Part shown: positions 54,497 to 64,000 of the stretch, piece by piece
How the letters are laid out: every line of letters starts with the position of its first letter
How positions within the stretch are numbered: position 1 is the stretch's first letter
NCBI GenBank assembly: GCA_902779845.1
Contig: CACZCZ010000002.1
Coordinates: 124,001 to 188,000 of the forward strand
Reading direction: 5' to 3'
DNA length: 64,000 nt
Source: an uncultured Bacteroidales bacterium
GTDB lineage: Bacteria; Bacteroidota; Bacteroidia; Bacteroidales; Bacteroidaceae
Program-made: the position numbers and the translations under genes
Notes under the pieces: model-generated
What the model saw: the letters and a program-made list of their open reading frames with translations, nothing else
Told to the model about the DNA's origin: nothing
Databases searched by the model: none

Positions 54497-56065
54497 TCAG
54501 AATGGCATATCACCGGCTGGCGGAGGGGGGCCAAAGGGTGTGTCGGCATCGTTGACCACGGGTGGCGCTTCAGGGGCAGGTGCATTGGGAGCATCGGTGT
54601 CTTCGGCGTTGAGAGACGAGCCGAGGGTGACACTCTCGCCGGGAGCCGGGATATAGACATCCTCGTCGGGGTCCTGGAAGCGGGCGTATTCATTGCGGAA
54701 GCGCAGCAGCACGGTATCGACAGCGCCATTACGATGCTTGGCAATGATGAACTCTGCCATGCCGCGCAGGTTGCGACCCTTCTCGTCCTGATAGATTTTG
54801 TAGTATTCGGGGCGATGGATGAAGCACACCATGTCGGCATCCTGCTCGATAGCACCGGACTCACGCAGGTCGCTGAGCTGCGGGCGCTTGCCCTCGTCGC
54901 CCTCGCGCTTCTCCACGCTACGGTTGAGCTGCGACAGCGCGATGATGGGGATGTTCAGCTCCTTGGCAAGTCCCTTCAGCGAACGACTGATGTTGGAGAC
55001 CTCCTCCTGGCGCGAACCGAAGCTCATGCCCGAGGCGTTCATCAGCTGCAGGTAGTCGATGAGGATGATTCTCACGCCATGCTCACGGACAAGGCGACGG
55101 GCCTTGGTGCGCAATTCGAAGACAGAGAGCGAGGGCGTGTCGTCGATATAGAAGGGTGCATCATAAAGCTGGCGGATGCGGTTGTCCAGCTGGCCCCATT
55201 CGTAGGGCAGCAGCTGGCCGCTCTTGATCTTCTCGCCCGGCAGTTCGCAGACGTTCACAATCAGGCGGTTCACCAACTGCACATTGCTCATCTCCAACGA
55301 GAACATGGCACAAGGCACCTTCGCGTCCACGGCAATCTTCTTGGCCATAGACAGCACGAAAGCCGTCTTACCCATGGCCGGGCGGGCTGCGATGATGATG
55401 AGGTCGGAGTTCTGCCAGCCGCTGGTGATCTTGTCGATTTTGGCAAAACCGCTGGAGAGGCCCGAGAGGCCATCCTGCCTGGCTGCGGCCTTCTGCAGCA
55501 TCACATAGGCTTCATGGATGACGGGATTGATCTGCGTGTAGTCCTTCTTGAGGTTCTGCTGGGAGATGGCAAAGAGCTTGCCCTCGGCCTCCTGCATCAG
55601 GTCGTCAACGTCGATGGTGGTGTCAAAAGCCTGCTGCGAGACCTGGCTGGCAAAGGTAATCAGCTCGCGAGCCAGGAATTTCTGGGCGATGATGCGGGCA
55701 TGGTACTCGATGTGAGCCGACGAGGTGACGCTGGAAGACAGCTGCAGCAGGTAGGCCACGCCGCCGGCATCCTCCAGCACGTTCTGCGACTCGAGATAGT
55801 CCTGAACAGTCAGGATATCCACGGGCCGCTGCTGGGCGCTCAGCGAGCGCACGGCATCGAAGATGACCTGATGGCGGTGGTCATAGAAACTCTCGGGACG
55901 CAGGAGTTCACTCACCTGCGAGTAGGCATCCTGCTCAATCATCAGCGCACCGATGACGGCACGCTCCATCTCCAGGTTCTGAGGCTGCTGGCGGCCAAAG
56001 GCATCTTCCGTGGGTACCGCAACCTGTTTTGTCCGTGTACGCGGACGGCGATTTGTATCTGGCAT
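54497..56065 (-). CDS. dnaB: Replicative DNA helicase
   Basis: 522 residues: N-terminal DnaB domain (PQNLEMERAVIGALMIEQDAY) and C-terminal RecA-like domain with Walker A ARPAMGKTAF, IILIDYLQLM and ESGAIEQDADMVCF. No intein is present. The tail is Pro/Ala-rich (about 485-522). It unwinds DNA at the fork. Element E6 lies between its start and kdsB. Confidence 0.97.
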   Translation of the reverse strand: MPDTNRRPRTRTKQVAVPTEDAFGRQQPQNLEMERAVIGALMIEQDAYSQVSELLRPESFYDHRHQVIFDAVRSLSAQQRPVDILTVQDYLESQNVLEDAGGVAYLLQLSSSVTSSAHIEYHARIIAQKFLARELITFASQVSQQAFDTTIDVDDLMQEAEGKLFAISQQNLKKDYTQINPVIHEAYVMLQKAAARQDGLSGLSSGFAKIDKITSGWQNSDLIIIAARPAMGKTAFVLSMAKKIAVDAKVPCAMFSLEMSNVQLVNRLIVNVCELPGEKIKSGQLLPYEWGQLDNRIRQLYDAPFYIDDTPSLSVFELRTKARRLVREHGVRIILIDYLQLMNASGMSFGSRQEEVSNISRSLKGLAKELNIPIIALSQLNRSVEKREGDEGKRPQLSDLRESGAIEQDADMVCFIHRPEYYKIYQDEKGRNLRGMAEFIIAKHRNGAVDTVLLRFRNEYARFQDPDEDVYIPAPGESVTLGSSLNAEDTDAPNAPAPEAPPVVNDADTPFGPPPPAGDMPF

Positions 56066-56094
56066 ATATTAAATAGCAGACCCGTCCCCCAACA

Positions 56095-56301
56095 GACCCA
56101 CCCCCAACCCCTCCCGTTAGGGAGGGGAGTAGGGCTGGCGCATAGAAGGTTTATAGGGTCATTCTTTTTAGAGTTTATGTTTACTATTTATTTAAATCAA
56201 GTCAAATACCATCCCGAAACTCCCCCGAGACTCTCACTATCCGGAGGCTCTCACTATCCGGAGGCTCTCCCCTCCCTCACGGGAGGGGTTGGGGGTGGGT
56301 C
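56095..56301. repeat. Paired palindromic element E6
   Basis: Arms 56095-56129 and 56267-56301 are near-perfect inverted copies (GACCCACCCCCAACCCCTCC start). The 137-bp core shares GGCTGGCGCA and TAGGGTCATT plus a T-run with E3 at 17.6 kb. The core also holds a 17-bp direct repeat (56231-56247, 56248-56264). The right arm encodes the last residues and the stop of kdsB. Confidence 0.9.
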
Positions 56302-57050
56302 TTCAGGAACTCTTCTGCCCGTTGCAAGTCTTCTGGGGTGTCGATGCCAATGGTCTCGACATCTGAGATGCCCACCTGAATGTGGTAGCCGGCTTGAAGC
56401 CAGCGCAACTGCTCAAGACTCTCGGCAAGCTCCAGCGGAGACTGAGGCAGCGACGTAATCTCGCGCAGCACCTGAGGACGATAGGCATAGAGCCCGATAT
56501 GCTTGTAGAAGGTGTGGCAAGACAACCACTCCGCAGGCTCCACGCCACGGAGATAAGGGATGACGCTGCGACTGAAGTAGAGGGCACGACCTTGACCATC
56601 GACCACCACCTTAGGGCTGTTAGGGTTCTGCAACGCCGCGAGGCCGTCGGCAGGCGTGAAGGGTTTCACAAGCGTAGCTATCTGTGTGGCAGGGGTGTCG
56701 AAGCACGCCTTGATGGCTTGCAGCTGCGAAGGCTGGATGAAAGGCTCATCGCCCTGGATGTTGACAATCACATCGAAGGGCTGCCCCAAAATCTCATAGG
56801 CCTCACGGACACGATCGGTGCCACTCTTATGATGTGTCCCTGTCATGACAGCCTTGCCGCCAAAAGCAACCACAGCATCGTAGATCCGGGCATCATCAGT
56901 GGCGACAACGGCATCATCCAATTGACCTTCCACCTGCCTGTACACTCTTTCGATGACTGTGACGCCTCCAAGACGCGCTAAAGGCTTCGCAGGGAAGCGT
57001 GTAGAGGCGTATCTGGCAGGAATTATGCCTATGAATGAATTTTTTTTCAT
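56277..57050 (-). CDS. kdsB: CMP-KDO synthetase
   Basis: Activates KDO with CTP for lipid A-core assembly. The start at 57050 (MKKNSFIGIIPARYASTRFP) gives 257 residues; the longer frame adds unrelated residues. Motifs: IPARYASTRFPAKPLA, NIQGDEPFI and KHIGLYAYR. The C-terminus ends KTHPQPLP, encoded by the arm of E6, with the stop codon in the palindrome loop. Confidence 0.94.
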   Translation of the reverse strand: MKKNSFIGIIPARYASTRFPAKPLARLGGVTVIERVYRQVEGQLDDAVVATDDARIYDAVVAFGGKAVMTGTHHKSGTDRVREAYEILGQPFDVIVNIQGDEPFIQPSQLQAIKACFDTPATQIATLVKPFTPADGLAALQNPNSPKVVVDGQGRALYFSRSVIPYLRGVEPAEWLSCHTFYKHIGLYAYRPQVLREITSLPQSPLELAESLEQLRWLQAGYHIQVGISDVETIGIDTPEDLQRAEEFLKTHPQPLP

Positions 57051-57066
57051 ATTTTTTTCTAATTTT

Positions 57067-57098
57067 TTTGGTCTGTTGATGAAAATGTTGTACCTTCG
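57067..57098 (+). promoter_or_regulatory. Promoter of the folK-like gene
   Basis: TTTG (57067-57070), a spacer of exactly 20 nt and TACCTTCG (57091-57098), one mismatch to consensus. The ATG follows 8 nt after the box, so the mRNA would be leaderless or nearly so. Confidence 0.5.
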
Positions 57099-57106
57099 CA
57101 AGCGAA

Positions 57107-57490
57107 ATGAGCAAACATGTTATTTATATTGGGTTAGGCACGAATGCCGAATATGGCTCTTTGTTGCTGCAATCTGCCCGTCGTAAACTGGGCATCGCCT
57201 TCCGTGGCGAACAGCGTTTTAGCGAGCTGGTGCAGACGGCTCCTGTGGGTTTGAACTCCAAGCGGATGTTCACCAATCAGCTGGCTGTCATCGAGACAAC
57301 GGTGCCCCCTACCCTCGTCCGCTCATTGCTCAAAGGCATTGAGCGTGAATTGGGCCGTAAGCCCGAAGATGTCCAAGAGGGCATCGTGAAGATTGACCTC
57401 GACTTGCTGTGCATGGACGGTCAAGTACTGAAACCCGAGGACTGGCAGCGCGACTACGTCCAAGCGGCGCTCGCTGAGCTGGGGGCATAA
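57107..57490 (+). CDS. Short HPPK-like protein (FolK family)
   Basis: 127 residues resembling 6-hydroxymethyl-dihydropterin pyrophosphokinase: YIGLGTNAEYG at the N-terminus, FTNQLAVIETT, LLKGIERELGRKPED and IDLDLLCMDG. Full HPPKs have about 160 residues and end with an HPR...AFVLVPL segment, which is replaced here by RDYVQAALAEL. It may be a compact HPPK or a non-catalytic relative. It is divergent from kdsB and convergent with PBP1A. Confidence 0.75.
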   Translation: MSKHVIYIGLGTNAEYGSLLLQSARRKLGIAFRGEQRFSELVQTAPVGLNSKRMFTNQLAVIETTVPPTLVRSLLKGIERELGRKPEDVQEGIVKIDLDLLCMDGQVLKPEDWQRDYVQAALAELGA

Positions 57491-57500
57491 GTTCCACGCG

Positions 57501-59846
57501 CTATTGTGTCAGGGGAACGTCGGCATCCAAGTTGTCGAGTCCCACGTTTTCTTCTGTATCATCACCACCCATTTCAAACGATGTGCCACAAGGGTCGAAG
57601 CCCTCTGGCATGTCGAATTGTTCTGTGTCTGAATAACCCAGAGAGCTGTCTGACAAGACATTCTTGATGAAGGCAGCGCAGATAGGCAGAGAGGCTGAAG
57701 CACCCTGGCCATAGGCCATGCTGTTGAAGTGGACGTCGCGCTCGTCGCCGCCGACCCAAGCTCCGAAAGAGAGGGACGGTGTGTAGCCGATGAACCAGCC
57801 GTCGGAGTTGTCGTTGGTCGTTCCAGTCTTGCCGCCCATCGGCGCCATCACATTATAGCGGAAACGCATACGCGAACCTGTGCCGCCATCCAGAACGCCA
57901 CGCATGAGGACAATCATCTTGGCAGCGCTCTCCTCGTTGATGACTTCGTTCATGCGAGGCACAAACTCTCCAACGATATTGCCGTCGCTGTCCTCGATGC
58001 GCGTCACAAACAGCGGCGCCGTACGGATGCCGTGATTGGCAAAGGCTGTGTAGGCCGACACCATCTCCAAGACAGAGATGTCACAGGGGCCTAAGCACAA
58101 CGACATGGAGGGATGTATGTCCTGATTGAGGATGCCGAACTCATGCAGCAGGCGTACGAAAGCCCGCGGGTTGAGCTGGCTCATCAGGTAGGCGGAGATC
58201 CAGTTGTTGGACTGCGCCAAGCCCCATTTCAGCGTCACCATCTCACCATAGCGCGCGCGGCTGCCGTTGCGGGGTGTCCAGGTCTGGTTGCCGACCTGGT
58301 AAGTCTGCTGGACGTTGGGGGCTACATCACACGGTGTCCAGCCATTCTCCATCGCCAGCGCATAGAGATAAGGCTTGATGGTAGAGCCCACCTGACGGCG
58401 TCCCATGCCTGCCATGTCGTATTGGAAGTGGCGGTAGTCGAGACCGCCGACGTAAGCCTTCACCTGTCCGTTGCGCGTGTCCATGCAAACAAAACCTGAG
58501 CGCAGGAAGCTCTTGTAGTACTTGATGCTGTCCATGGGCGTCATCGTAGTGTCAATGTCGCCATGGGAGCTATAGACAGTCATCTCTAGGGGCGTGTTGA
58601 AAGCCTTCTCTATTTCCTGTGCTGAAGCGCCAGCGTGCTTCATCATCAGATAGCGTTCGCTCTGCTGCATGGCACGCTGCAGGTTCTGCTTCACTTTTTC
58701 CATCGGAATAGCTGCTGCATAGGGAGCATTGGGCTTACCTTTGCGCTCGGCGTCGAAGAGCGGCTGCAGATTCTTGGCAACGTGGTTGTACATCGCCTGC
58801 TCGGCATAGCGCTGCATGCGGCTGTCTATGGTGGTGTAGATCTTCAAGCCGTCGGTGTAAATGTTATAGTTGCTGCCGTCCTTTTTGCGGTTCTTGTTGC
58901 ACCAGCCATAGAGCGGGTCGTCAGCCCATGCGAGGCTGTCCTCATAGTACTTCTGGCGCTGCCAGGAAGCATACTTGCTGGGGTCGGGCTCGTGAGCCAT
59001 GAGAATCGTGCGAAGATACTCGCGAACGTAAGCGCCCTCCCCTTCCTTGTGATCTACGCGATGGAAGTTGAGCCCCAAGTCCTTGGAGGACAGCGAATCA
59101 ACCTCGGACTGAGAAAGATAACCTGCCTTCAGCATCTGACCCAGCACCACATTGCGCCGGCTCAAAGCCCTGTCAGGGAAGCGGACTGGATTGAAGTAAG
59201 ACGGGTTCTTGCACAAGCCTATCAGCAGGGCGCTCTCGTTGACAGTCAGGTCTTTGGGGTCCTTGCCAAAATAAGTCTTGGCTGCGGTCTTCAGGCCTAC
59301 GGCATTGTGCAGGAAGTCGAAGTAATTCAGGTACATCGATACAATCTCCTCCTTGGTGTAGAAACGCTCCAGCTGTACAGCGATGACCCATTCGATGGGC
59401 TTCTGCAGGAGACGCTCCGTGGTGGAATGTGCCGTCTCGGAATAGAGCTGCTTGGCCAGCTGCTGCGTAATCGTGCTGCCGCCGCCCGCATTCTTCTGGC
59501 GCATAAAGCCACGCTTCACGACAGCGCGCATGAGCGCCTTGAAGTCAATGCCGGAATGGTCATAGAAGCGGACATCCTCGGTAGCTACCAGCGCCTGAAT
59601 GGTCGAGGGGGCGATGTCGTTGTAGTCAACAAAGATGCGGTTGGCACGCTGGTAACTCCATGTGCCCAGCAACTTGCCGTCGGCCGTGAGCACCTGCGAC
59701 GCAAACTTGTTCACAGGATTCTCCAGCTGATTCAAGTCGGGCATATAGCCAATATATCCCTTGGCAATGGCCCAAAAGGCTATCACCACAAACAAGATGA
59801 CCGCAAAGAAAACGGCCCAAATCGTGATAAAGAACTTCTTTCGCAT
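57501..59846 (-). CDS. Penicillin-binding protein 1A (class A)
   Basis: 781 residues from MRKKFFITIWAVFFAVILF (start at 59846; the in-frame extension upstream is not family-like). One membrane anchor, a GT51 glycosyltransferase domain (TEDVRFYDHSGIDFKALMRA; GGSTITQQLAKQLY) and a transpeptidase domain with SxxK (GSTIKPYLYA), SxN (SNNWISAYL) and KTGTT. It polymerises and crosslinks peptidoglycan. Confidence 0.96.
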   Translation of the reverse strand: MRKKFFITIWAVFFAVILFVVIAFWAIAKGYIGYMPDLNQLENPVNKFASQVLTADGKLLGTWSYQRANRIFVDYNDIAPSTIQALVATEDVRFYDHSGIDFKALMRAVVKRGFMRQKNAGGGSTITQQLAKQLYSETAHSTTERLLQKPIEWVIAVQLERFYTKEEIVSMYLNYFDFLHNAVGLKTAAKTYFGKDPKDLTVNESALLIGLCKNPSYFNPVRFPDRALSRRNVVLGQMLKAGYLSQSEVDSLSSKDLGLNFHRVDHKEGEGAYVREYLRTILMAHEPDPSKYASWQRQKYYEDSLAWADDPLYGWCNKNRKKDGSNYNIYTDGLKIYTTIDSRMQRYAEQAMYNHVAKNLQPLFDAERKGKPNAPYAAAIPMEKVKQNLQRAMQQSERYLMMKHAGASAQEIEKAFNTPLEMTVYSSHGDIDTTMTPMDSIKYYKSFLRSGFVCMDTRNGQVKAYVGGLDYRHFQYDMAGMGRRQVGSTIKPYLYALAMENGWTPCDVAPNVQQTYQVGNQTWTPRNGSRARYGEMVTLKWGLAQSNNWISAYLMSQLNPRAFVRLLHEFGILNQDIHPSMSLCLGPCDISVLEMVSAYTAFANHGIRTAPLFVTRIEDSDGNIVGEFVPRMNEVINEESAAKMIVLMRGVLDGGTGSRMRFRYNVMAPMGGKTGTTNDNSDGWFIGYTPSLSFGAWVGGDERDVHFNSMAYGQGASASLPICAAFIKNVLSDSSLGYSDTEQFDMPEGFDPCGTSFEMGGDDTEENVGLDNLDADVPLTQ

Positions 59847-59932
59847 GACACCATAGGTGGAAATGGGTTGCAAATATAGTGGATTTCTCTCACATGAGCG
59901 CGAAGAAATGATGAAAAGTGTGTTTTTTTTGC

Positions 59933-59940
59933 TATCTTTG
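59933..59940 (+). promoter_or_regulatory. -7 box of the pyrB operon
   Basis: TATCTTTG, 76 nt before pyrB. Confidence 0.6.
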
Positions 59941-60016
59941 TAACTATTCACACTTTCGTGTGTGCTCATTTCAATCTTTTGCAGTACATTTGCCGAGAGA
60001 TTACGTAACCCTGCAT

Positions 60017-60961
60017 ATGAATAGAAGTCTCGTCACCATCGCTGACCATTCACGGGAGAAGATTGAATACCTTATCCGCATGGCCCAGGAATTTGAGAAG
60101 CATCCCAATCGGCTTCTCCTGCAAGGGCGCGTCGTTGCCACACTCTTCTTTGAGCCCAGCACGCGCACACGCCTGAGTTTCGAAACTGCCGCCAACCGCC
60201 TCGGAGCCAGAGTCATCGGCTTTGCCGACCCGAAAGTCACCAGCGGCACCAAAGGCGAAACGCTCAAAGACACCATTATGATGGTCAGCAACTACGCCGA
60301 CGTCATCGTGATGCGCCACCATCTGGAGGGTGCCGCACGCTATGCCAGCGAGATTGCGCCTGTGCCCATCATCAATGCCGGTGACGGTGCCAACCAACAT
60401 CCCTCACAGACGATGCTGGACCTCTACACCATCAACCAGACACAAGGCAGACTGGACGACCTGAACATCTATCTCGTCGGCGATCTGAAATATGGGCGCA
60501 CCGTACACAGCCTGCTCACGGCCATGCGACACTTCAACCCGACATTCCATTTCATTGCTCCCGACGAACTGGCGATGCCACAGACATACAAGGATTACTG
60601 CAAGCAGTATGGCATTCGTTACGTTGAGCACCAGGATTTCGATGCCGACGTCATCGCGGGCGCGGACATATTATATATGACACGCGTGCAACGCGAGCGT
60701 TTCACAGACCTCATGGAATACGAGCGCGTCAAGGACCGCTACCTGCTGAAGCTGGATATGCTGTCCAAGGCAAAGGATAATATGCGCATTCTCCACCCCC
60801 TGCCCCGTGTCAATGAGATTGAATACAGCATCGATGACGACCCCCACGCCTACTATTTCCAGCAGGCTCGCAACGGTCTCTTCGCCCGACAAGCCCTCAT
60901 CTGCGACACGCTGGGCATCACGCTGGAACAAATTCAAAACGACAAAACCATTATCTCATAA
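60017..60961 (+). CDS. pyrB: Aspartate carbamoyltransferase catalytic subunit
   Basis: 314 residues. First committed step of pyrimidine synthesis. Carbamoyl-phosphate motif [13 protein letters not shown] and aspartate-side motif [12 protein letters not shown] are intact. The start [19 protein letters not shown] fits the family and lies downstream of the -7 box. pyrI follows in the same operon. Confidence 0.97.
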   Translation: MNRSLVTIADHSREKIEYLIRMAQEFEKHPNRLLLQGRVVATLFFEPSTRTRLSFETAANRLGARVIGFADPKVTSGTKGETLKDTIMMVSNYADVIVMRHHLEGAARYASEIAPVPIINAGDGANQHPSQTMLDLYTINQTQGRLDDLNIYLVGDLKYGRTVHSLLTAMRHFNPTFHFIAPDELAMPQTYKDYCKQYGIRYVEHQDFDADVIAGADILYMTRVQRERFTDLMEYERVKDRYLLKLDMLSKAKDNMRILHPLPRVNEIEYSIDDDPHAYYFQQARNGLFARQALICDTLGITLEQIQNDKTIIS

Positions 60962-60974
60962 CCCTATAAGTGCG

Positions 60975-60995
60975 CCTGTCGGTTCCCCCGACAGG
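60975..60995 (+). promoter_or_regulatory. Hairpin in the pyrB-pyrI gap
   Basis: CCTGTCGG and CCGACAGG pair over a 5-nt loop (8-bp stem), 9 nt before the pyrI start. It could adjust the PyrB:PyrI ratio by RNA stability or initiation; no T-run follows. Confidence 0.55.
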
Positions 60996-61004
60996 AGATA
61001 TCTC

Positions 61005-61460
61005 ATGAAACGACAAGAACTGATTGTCTCCGCCCTTGACCACGGAACTGTCATCGACCATATCCCCTGCGACCGGCTCTTTGAGGTCATCAACCTCCTG
61101 CATCTCGACCAGATGACATCGAAGGTGACGATTGGCTTCAACCTGAAGTCCCATAAGATGGGCACGAAGAGCATCATCAAGATTGCCGACCGTTTCTTTA
61201 CGGACGAGGAGCTGAACCAGCTATCCGTAGTAGCACCCAATGTGACGCTCACCATCATTCGCGACTATGAGGTCGTGGAGAAACGACCTGTTGTGCTGCC
61301 CGACGAGCTACACGGCATTGTACACTGCGACAACCCCAAATGCATCACCAATAACGAGCCCATGTCCACACACTTTCATGTCGTTGACAAACAACAGGGC
61401 ATCATCCGTTGCCATTACTGCAACCACGAACAAGACATCAAACAAGTAAAACTAGTATAA
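61005..61460 (+). CDS. pyrI: Aspartate carbamoyltransferase regulatory subunit
   Basis: 151 residues with the allosteric nucleotide domain ([19 protein letters not shown]) and the C-terminal zinc domain, four cysteines as HCDNPKC and RCHYC. It makes the enzyme sensitive to CTP and ATP. glyA follows at once. Confidence 0.96.
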   Translation: MKRQELIVSALDHGTVIDHIPCDRLFEVINLLHLDQMTSKVTIGFNLKSHKMGTKSIIKIADRFFTDEELNQLSVVAPNVTLTIIRDYEVVEKRPVVLPDELHGIVHCDNPKCITNNEPMSTHFHVVDKQQGIIRCHYCNHEQDIKQVKLV

Positions 61461-62741
61461 ATGAAACGAGACAACACTATCTTCGAGCTCATCCAGGAGG
61501 AAAGAGCACGACAAGAGCGCGGCATTGAGCTCATCGCATCCGAAAACTTCGTAAGCCCACAGGTCATGGAGGCCATGGGCTCACCCCTCACCAATAAATA
61601 TGCTGAAGGCTACCCCGGCCACCGCTACTATGGCGGCTGTCAGGTGGTGGATAAGGTGGAGCAACTGGCCATCGACCGCATCTGCGAGCTCTTCGGTGCC
61701 GAATATGCCAACGTGCAACCCCACTCCGGTGCTCAGGCTAACGCTGCCGTTTTCCTTGCCTGCCTGAATCCCGGTGACACCTTCATGGGCCTGAACCTCG
61801 ACCACGGTGGTCACCTCAGCCACGGGTCCCTCGTCAACACCAGCGGTATCATCTACCGTCCTGTCGGCTATAACCTCAACAAGGAAACGGGCCGCGTGGA
61901 CTACGACGAGATGGAAAAACTGGCCCTGCAGCACAAGCCCAAACTCATCATCGGTGGCGGCTCTGCCTACAGCCGTGAATGGGACTACAAGCGTATGCGC
62001 GAGATAGCCGACAAGGTCGGAGCTATCTTCATGGTTGACATGGCACACCCTGCAGGTCTCATCGCTGCCGGCTTGCTGGACAACCCGCTGAAGTGGGCTC
62101 ACATCGTGACCTCCACGACGCACAAGACACTGCGCGGTCCCCGTGGCGGCATCATCCTCATGGGCAAGGACTTCGAGAATCCGTGGGGCAAGACAACACC
62201 CAAGGGTCAGGTGAAGATGATGTCAGCACTCCTCAACAGCGCTGTATTCCCCGGCATACAGGGTGGCCCGCTGGAGCATGTCATCGCTGCCAAGGCTGTA
62301 GCCTTCGGAGAAGCGCTCACCCCCGAGTTCCGTGAGTATCAGGCACAGGTGAAGAAGAACGCCGCCTGCCTCGCCGGCGAACTCATCAAGCGCGGCTTCG
62401 ACATTGTCAGCGGCGGCACAGACAACCACTCCATGCTCGTGGATCTGCGCAGCAAGTACCCCGACCTCACCGGCAAGGTGGCAGAGAACGCCCTCGTAGC
62501 TGCTGACATCACCGTGAACAAGAACATGGTGCCCTTCGACAGCCGCAGCGCCTTCCAGACCAGCGGCATCCGCCTCGGCACACCCGCCATCACCACACGC
62601 GGTGCCAAGGAAGACCTCATGGTGAAGATTGCCGAACTCATCGAGCGCGTACTCAACACCCCCGAGGACGAGAGCGTCATCGCTGCCGTACGCGCTGAAG
62701 TGAACGGCATCATGAAGGATTATCCACTTTTCGCCTATTAA
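61461..62741 (+). CDS. glyA: Serine hydroxymethyltransferase
   Basis: 426-residue PLP enzyme that interconverts serine and glycine with tetrahydrofolate. The PLP lysine is in [14 protein letters not shown]. Also seen are [20 protein letters not shown] and [15 protein letters not shown]. Begins directly after pyrI. Confidence 0.98.
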   Translation: MKRDNTIFELIQEERARQERGIELIASENFVSPQVMEAMGSPLTNKYAEGYPGHRYYGGCQVVDKVEQLAIDRICELFGAEYANVQPHSGAQANAAVFLACLNPGDTFMGLNLDHGGHLSHGSLVNTSGIIYRPVGYNLNKETGRVDYDEMEKLALQHKPKLIIGGGSAYSREWDYKRMREIADKVGAIFMVDMAHPAGLIAAGLLDNPLKWAHIVTSTTHKTLRGPRGGIILMGKDFENPWGKTTPKGQVKMMSALLNSAVFPGIQGGPLEHVIAAKAVAFGEALTPEFREYQAQVKKNAACLAGELIKRGFDIVSGGTDNHSMLVDLRSKYPDLTGKVAENALVAADITVNKNMVPFDSRSAFQTSGIRLGTPAITTRGAKEDLMVKIAELIERVLNTPEDESVIAAVRAEVNGIMKDYPLFAY

Positions 62742-62751
62742 GAACAAGACT

Positions 62752-63423
62752 TTGAAAAAACAAGAACCAGTCAGCGTGACGTTCATGTTACTGGGCGTCA
62801 CGTTTTGCGTGTGCCTCATTCTGGCAAACCTCCTCGCTACCAAGCAAGTACAATTTGGCCCGCTTAACCTGACAGCTGGTGCCCTCGTATTCCCCATCTC
62901 TTATGTCGTTAACGACTGCATCACAGAGGTGTGGGGCTACCGGAGGGCCAAGCTCATCATCTGGACAGGCTTCGTGATGAACTTCGCCTTTGTGTTTCTG
63001 GCGTGGCTGGCAGACTTGATTCCAGGTGCTCCCTATTGGACCAACCAAGAAGGCTTCCACGCCCTCTTCGGGCTGGCTCCGCGCGTCGCCCTGGCATCCT
63101 TTGCGGCCTTCCTCATCGGTTCCTTCCTCAACGCCTATGTCATGAGCCGGATGAAGATTCACGATAAGGGGCATCGCTTCTCCCTGCGCGCCATCGCATC
63201 AACAATCGTTGGCGAGCTCTCGGATTCGCTCATCTTCTTCCCCATCGCCTTAGGAGGCATTGTGCCTGAAGAGAACCTCGCACTAATGATGGTTAGCCAA
63301 GTGGTTGTCAAGACATTATGCGAAGTGGTCATACTGCCCCTCACCGTTCGCATCGTGGCATGGCTGAAGCGCACTGAAGGCATCGATGTTTATGACAACG
63401 ACGTCAATTACAGCGTAATATGA
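62752..63423 (+). CDS. Queuosine precursor transporter (YhhQ/DUF165 family)
   Basis: 223 residues with about six membrane helices. Family motifs: [43 protein letters not shown] and a C-terminal segment near [12 protein letters not shown]. YhhQ imports preQ0/preQ1. The start is TTG at 62752. The stop overlaps the queC start (ATGA), which supports a queuosine role. Confidence 0.92.
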   Translation: MKKQEPVSVTFMLLGVTFCVCLILANLLATKQVQFGPLNLTAGALVFPISYVVNDCITEVWGYRRAKLIIWTGFVMNFAFVFLAWLADLIPGAPYWTNQEGFHALFGLAPRVALASFAAFLIGSFLNAYVMSRMKIHDKGHRFSLRAIASTIVGELSDSLIFFPIALGGIVPEENLALMMVSQVVVKTLCEVVILPLTVRIVAWLKRTEGIDVYDNDVNYSVI

Positions 63424-64000
63424 GACCCATGAATAAGGAGACCGCCCTCGTCATTTTCAGCGGCGGACAAGACTCGACAACCTGCCTCTTCTGGGCGCTG
63501 AAGCACTTCCAAAAGGTTGTAGCTCTGACATTCACTTATGGTCAGAAGCATGTCCTGGAAGTGAAGATGGCAGAGAAAATCGCAGCTAAAGCCGGCGAGG
63601 TGGCCCGCAAGAACGGACTGAACTGTGGCGGAGGTGATGTGGAATGGCACCAAATGGATGTGTCGTTCATCAGCCAGCTATCCCATAATTCACTCACGGA
63701 CAGCAGCATTGAAATGGATCAGGAGAAGCCCGCCGAGGGACCTCCCAACACCTTCGTGCCCGGGCGAAACCTGTTCTTCATCTCCGTGGCAGCAGTTTTC
63801 GCACGCGAACGAGGAATCAACCACCTCGTGACGGGCGTGTCGCAGACGGACTACAGCGGCTACCCCGATTGCAGAGATGCTTTCATCAAGGCGCTTAACG
63901 TCAGCCTTAACCTCGGCATGGACGAACAGTTCGTGGTTCACACGCCGCTGATGTGGATTGACAAAGCACAGACATGGGCAAAAGCCGACAGACTGGGCGT
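63420..64000 (+). CDS. queC: 7-cyano-7-deazaguanine synthase QueC (partial, runs off the window)
   Basis: The reading frame is open from ATG at 63420 to the window end (193 codons). PP-loop ATPase motif [15 protein letters not shown]; also [16 protein letters not shown] and [14 protein letters not shown], all diagnostic for QueC. It makes preQ0 from CDG. Coupled to the transporter gene by a 4-bp overlap. The C-terminal zinc cysteines lie beyond the window. Confidence 0.96.
   Translation, partial: MRPMNKETALVIFSGGQDSTTCLFWALKHFQKVVALTFTYGQKHVLEVKMAEKIAAKAGEVARKNGLNCGGGDVEWHQMDVSFISQLSHNSLTDSSIEMDQEKPAEGPPNTFVPGRNLFFISVAAVFARERGINHLVTGVSQTDYSGYPDCRDAFIKALNVSLNLGMDEQFVVHTPLMWIDKAQTWAKADRLG

Overview
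The window reads as a chromosomal segment of a Bacteroidota bacterium, most likely Prevotella-like (Bacteroidales). Supporting signs are promoters of the TAnnTTTG type with a TTG/TTTG box about 20 bp upstream, few recognisable Shine-Dalgarno sequences, the gene order rseC-rsxBCDGEA, a DUF5107/TPR protein, a 23S-insertion-type four-helix-bundle gene, a PAD_porph-family protein and an AGE-type epimerase next to a sialate lyase. Coding DNA looks G+C-rich. One island (about 4.4-7.6 kb) and one intergenic block (49.35-50.2 kb) are clearly A+T-rich.

Layout. 0-3.2 kb: panC, panD, queF and an NhaC antiporter. 3.2-7.6 kb: an accessory island with a long RAYT-like transposase, a cluster of palindromes, two opposed arrays of 11-bp repeats around a promoter, a structured inverted repeat, an arginine-deiminase-like gene with a papain-like protease gene, and a convergent unknown gene. 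7.6-10.4 kb (minus): thioredoxin, a Gfo/Idh oxidoreductase, alanine dehydrogenase and a TIGR04076 protein. 10.4-16.9 kb (minus): a sialic-acid set of nanA, a mutarotase-symporter fusion, an AGE epimerase and an MFS carrier. 16.9-23 kb (minus): the Rnf/Rsx complex with RseC. 23-26.7 kb (minus): MATE, DUF3737 and MalY/PatB. 26.8-28.6 kb (plus): aldose-epimerase-like protein and a glycosyltransferase. 28.6-34.8 kb (minus): rarA, tRNA-Gly(CCC), DUF5107-TPR and a sugar porter. 35.2-49.3 kb (plus): NhaD, a small protein, an acyltransferase, a large amidase, trmN6, lon, tgt, lptF/G, a DEAD-box helicase, a secreted protein and an acyl-ACP thioesterase. 50.2-60 kb: LMW-PTP, then yebC, a decayed four-helix-bundle gene, pheT, dnaB and kdsB (minus), a short folK-like gene, and PBP1A (minus). 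60-64 kb (plus): pyrB, pyrI, glyA, a queuosine-precursor transporter and the start of queC. Queuosine functions (queF, tgt, transporter, queC) are scattered across the window.

The most unusual feature is a family of paired C/G-rich palindromic elements. Two inverted arms of about 30-38 bp flank a core of 70-137 bp. They sit between genes inside at least six operons, and the next gene's start codon usually lies in or next to the core. Arms run into reading frames and encode the ends of several proteins: the AGE and LptF/G N-termini, the segment after the signal peptide of the sialate fusion, and the C-termini of that fusion, RsxG and KdsB. One related pair lies wholly inside the fusion gene. 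This recalls Rickettsia palindromic elements. Other signals are tandem arrays with an exact 22-bp or 11-bp period in intergenic DNA, and 7-9-bp arrays placed 3-17 nt upstream of five start codons.
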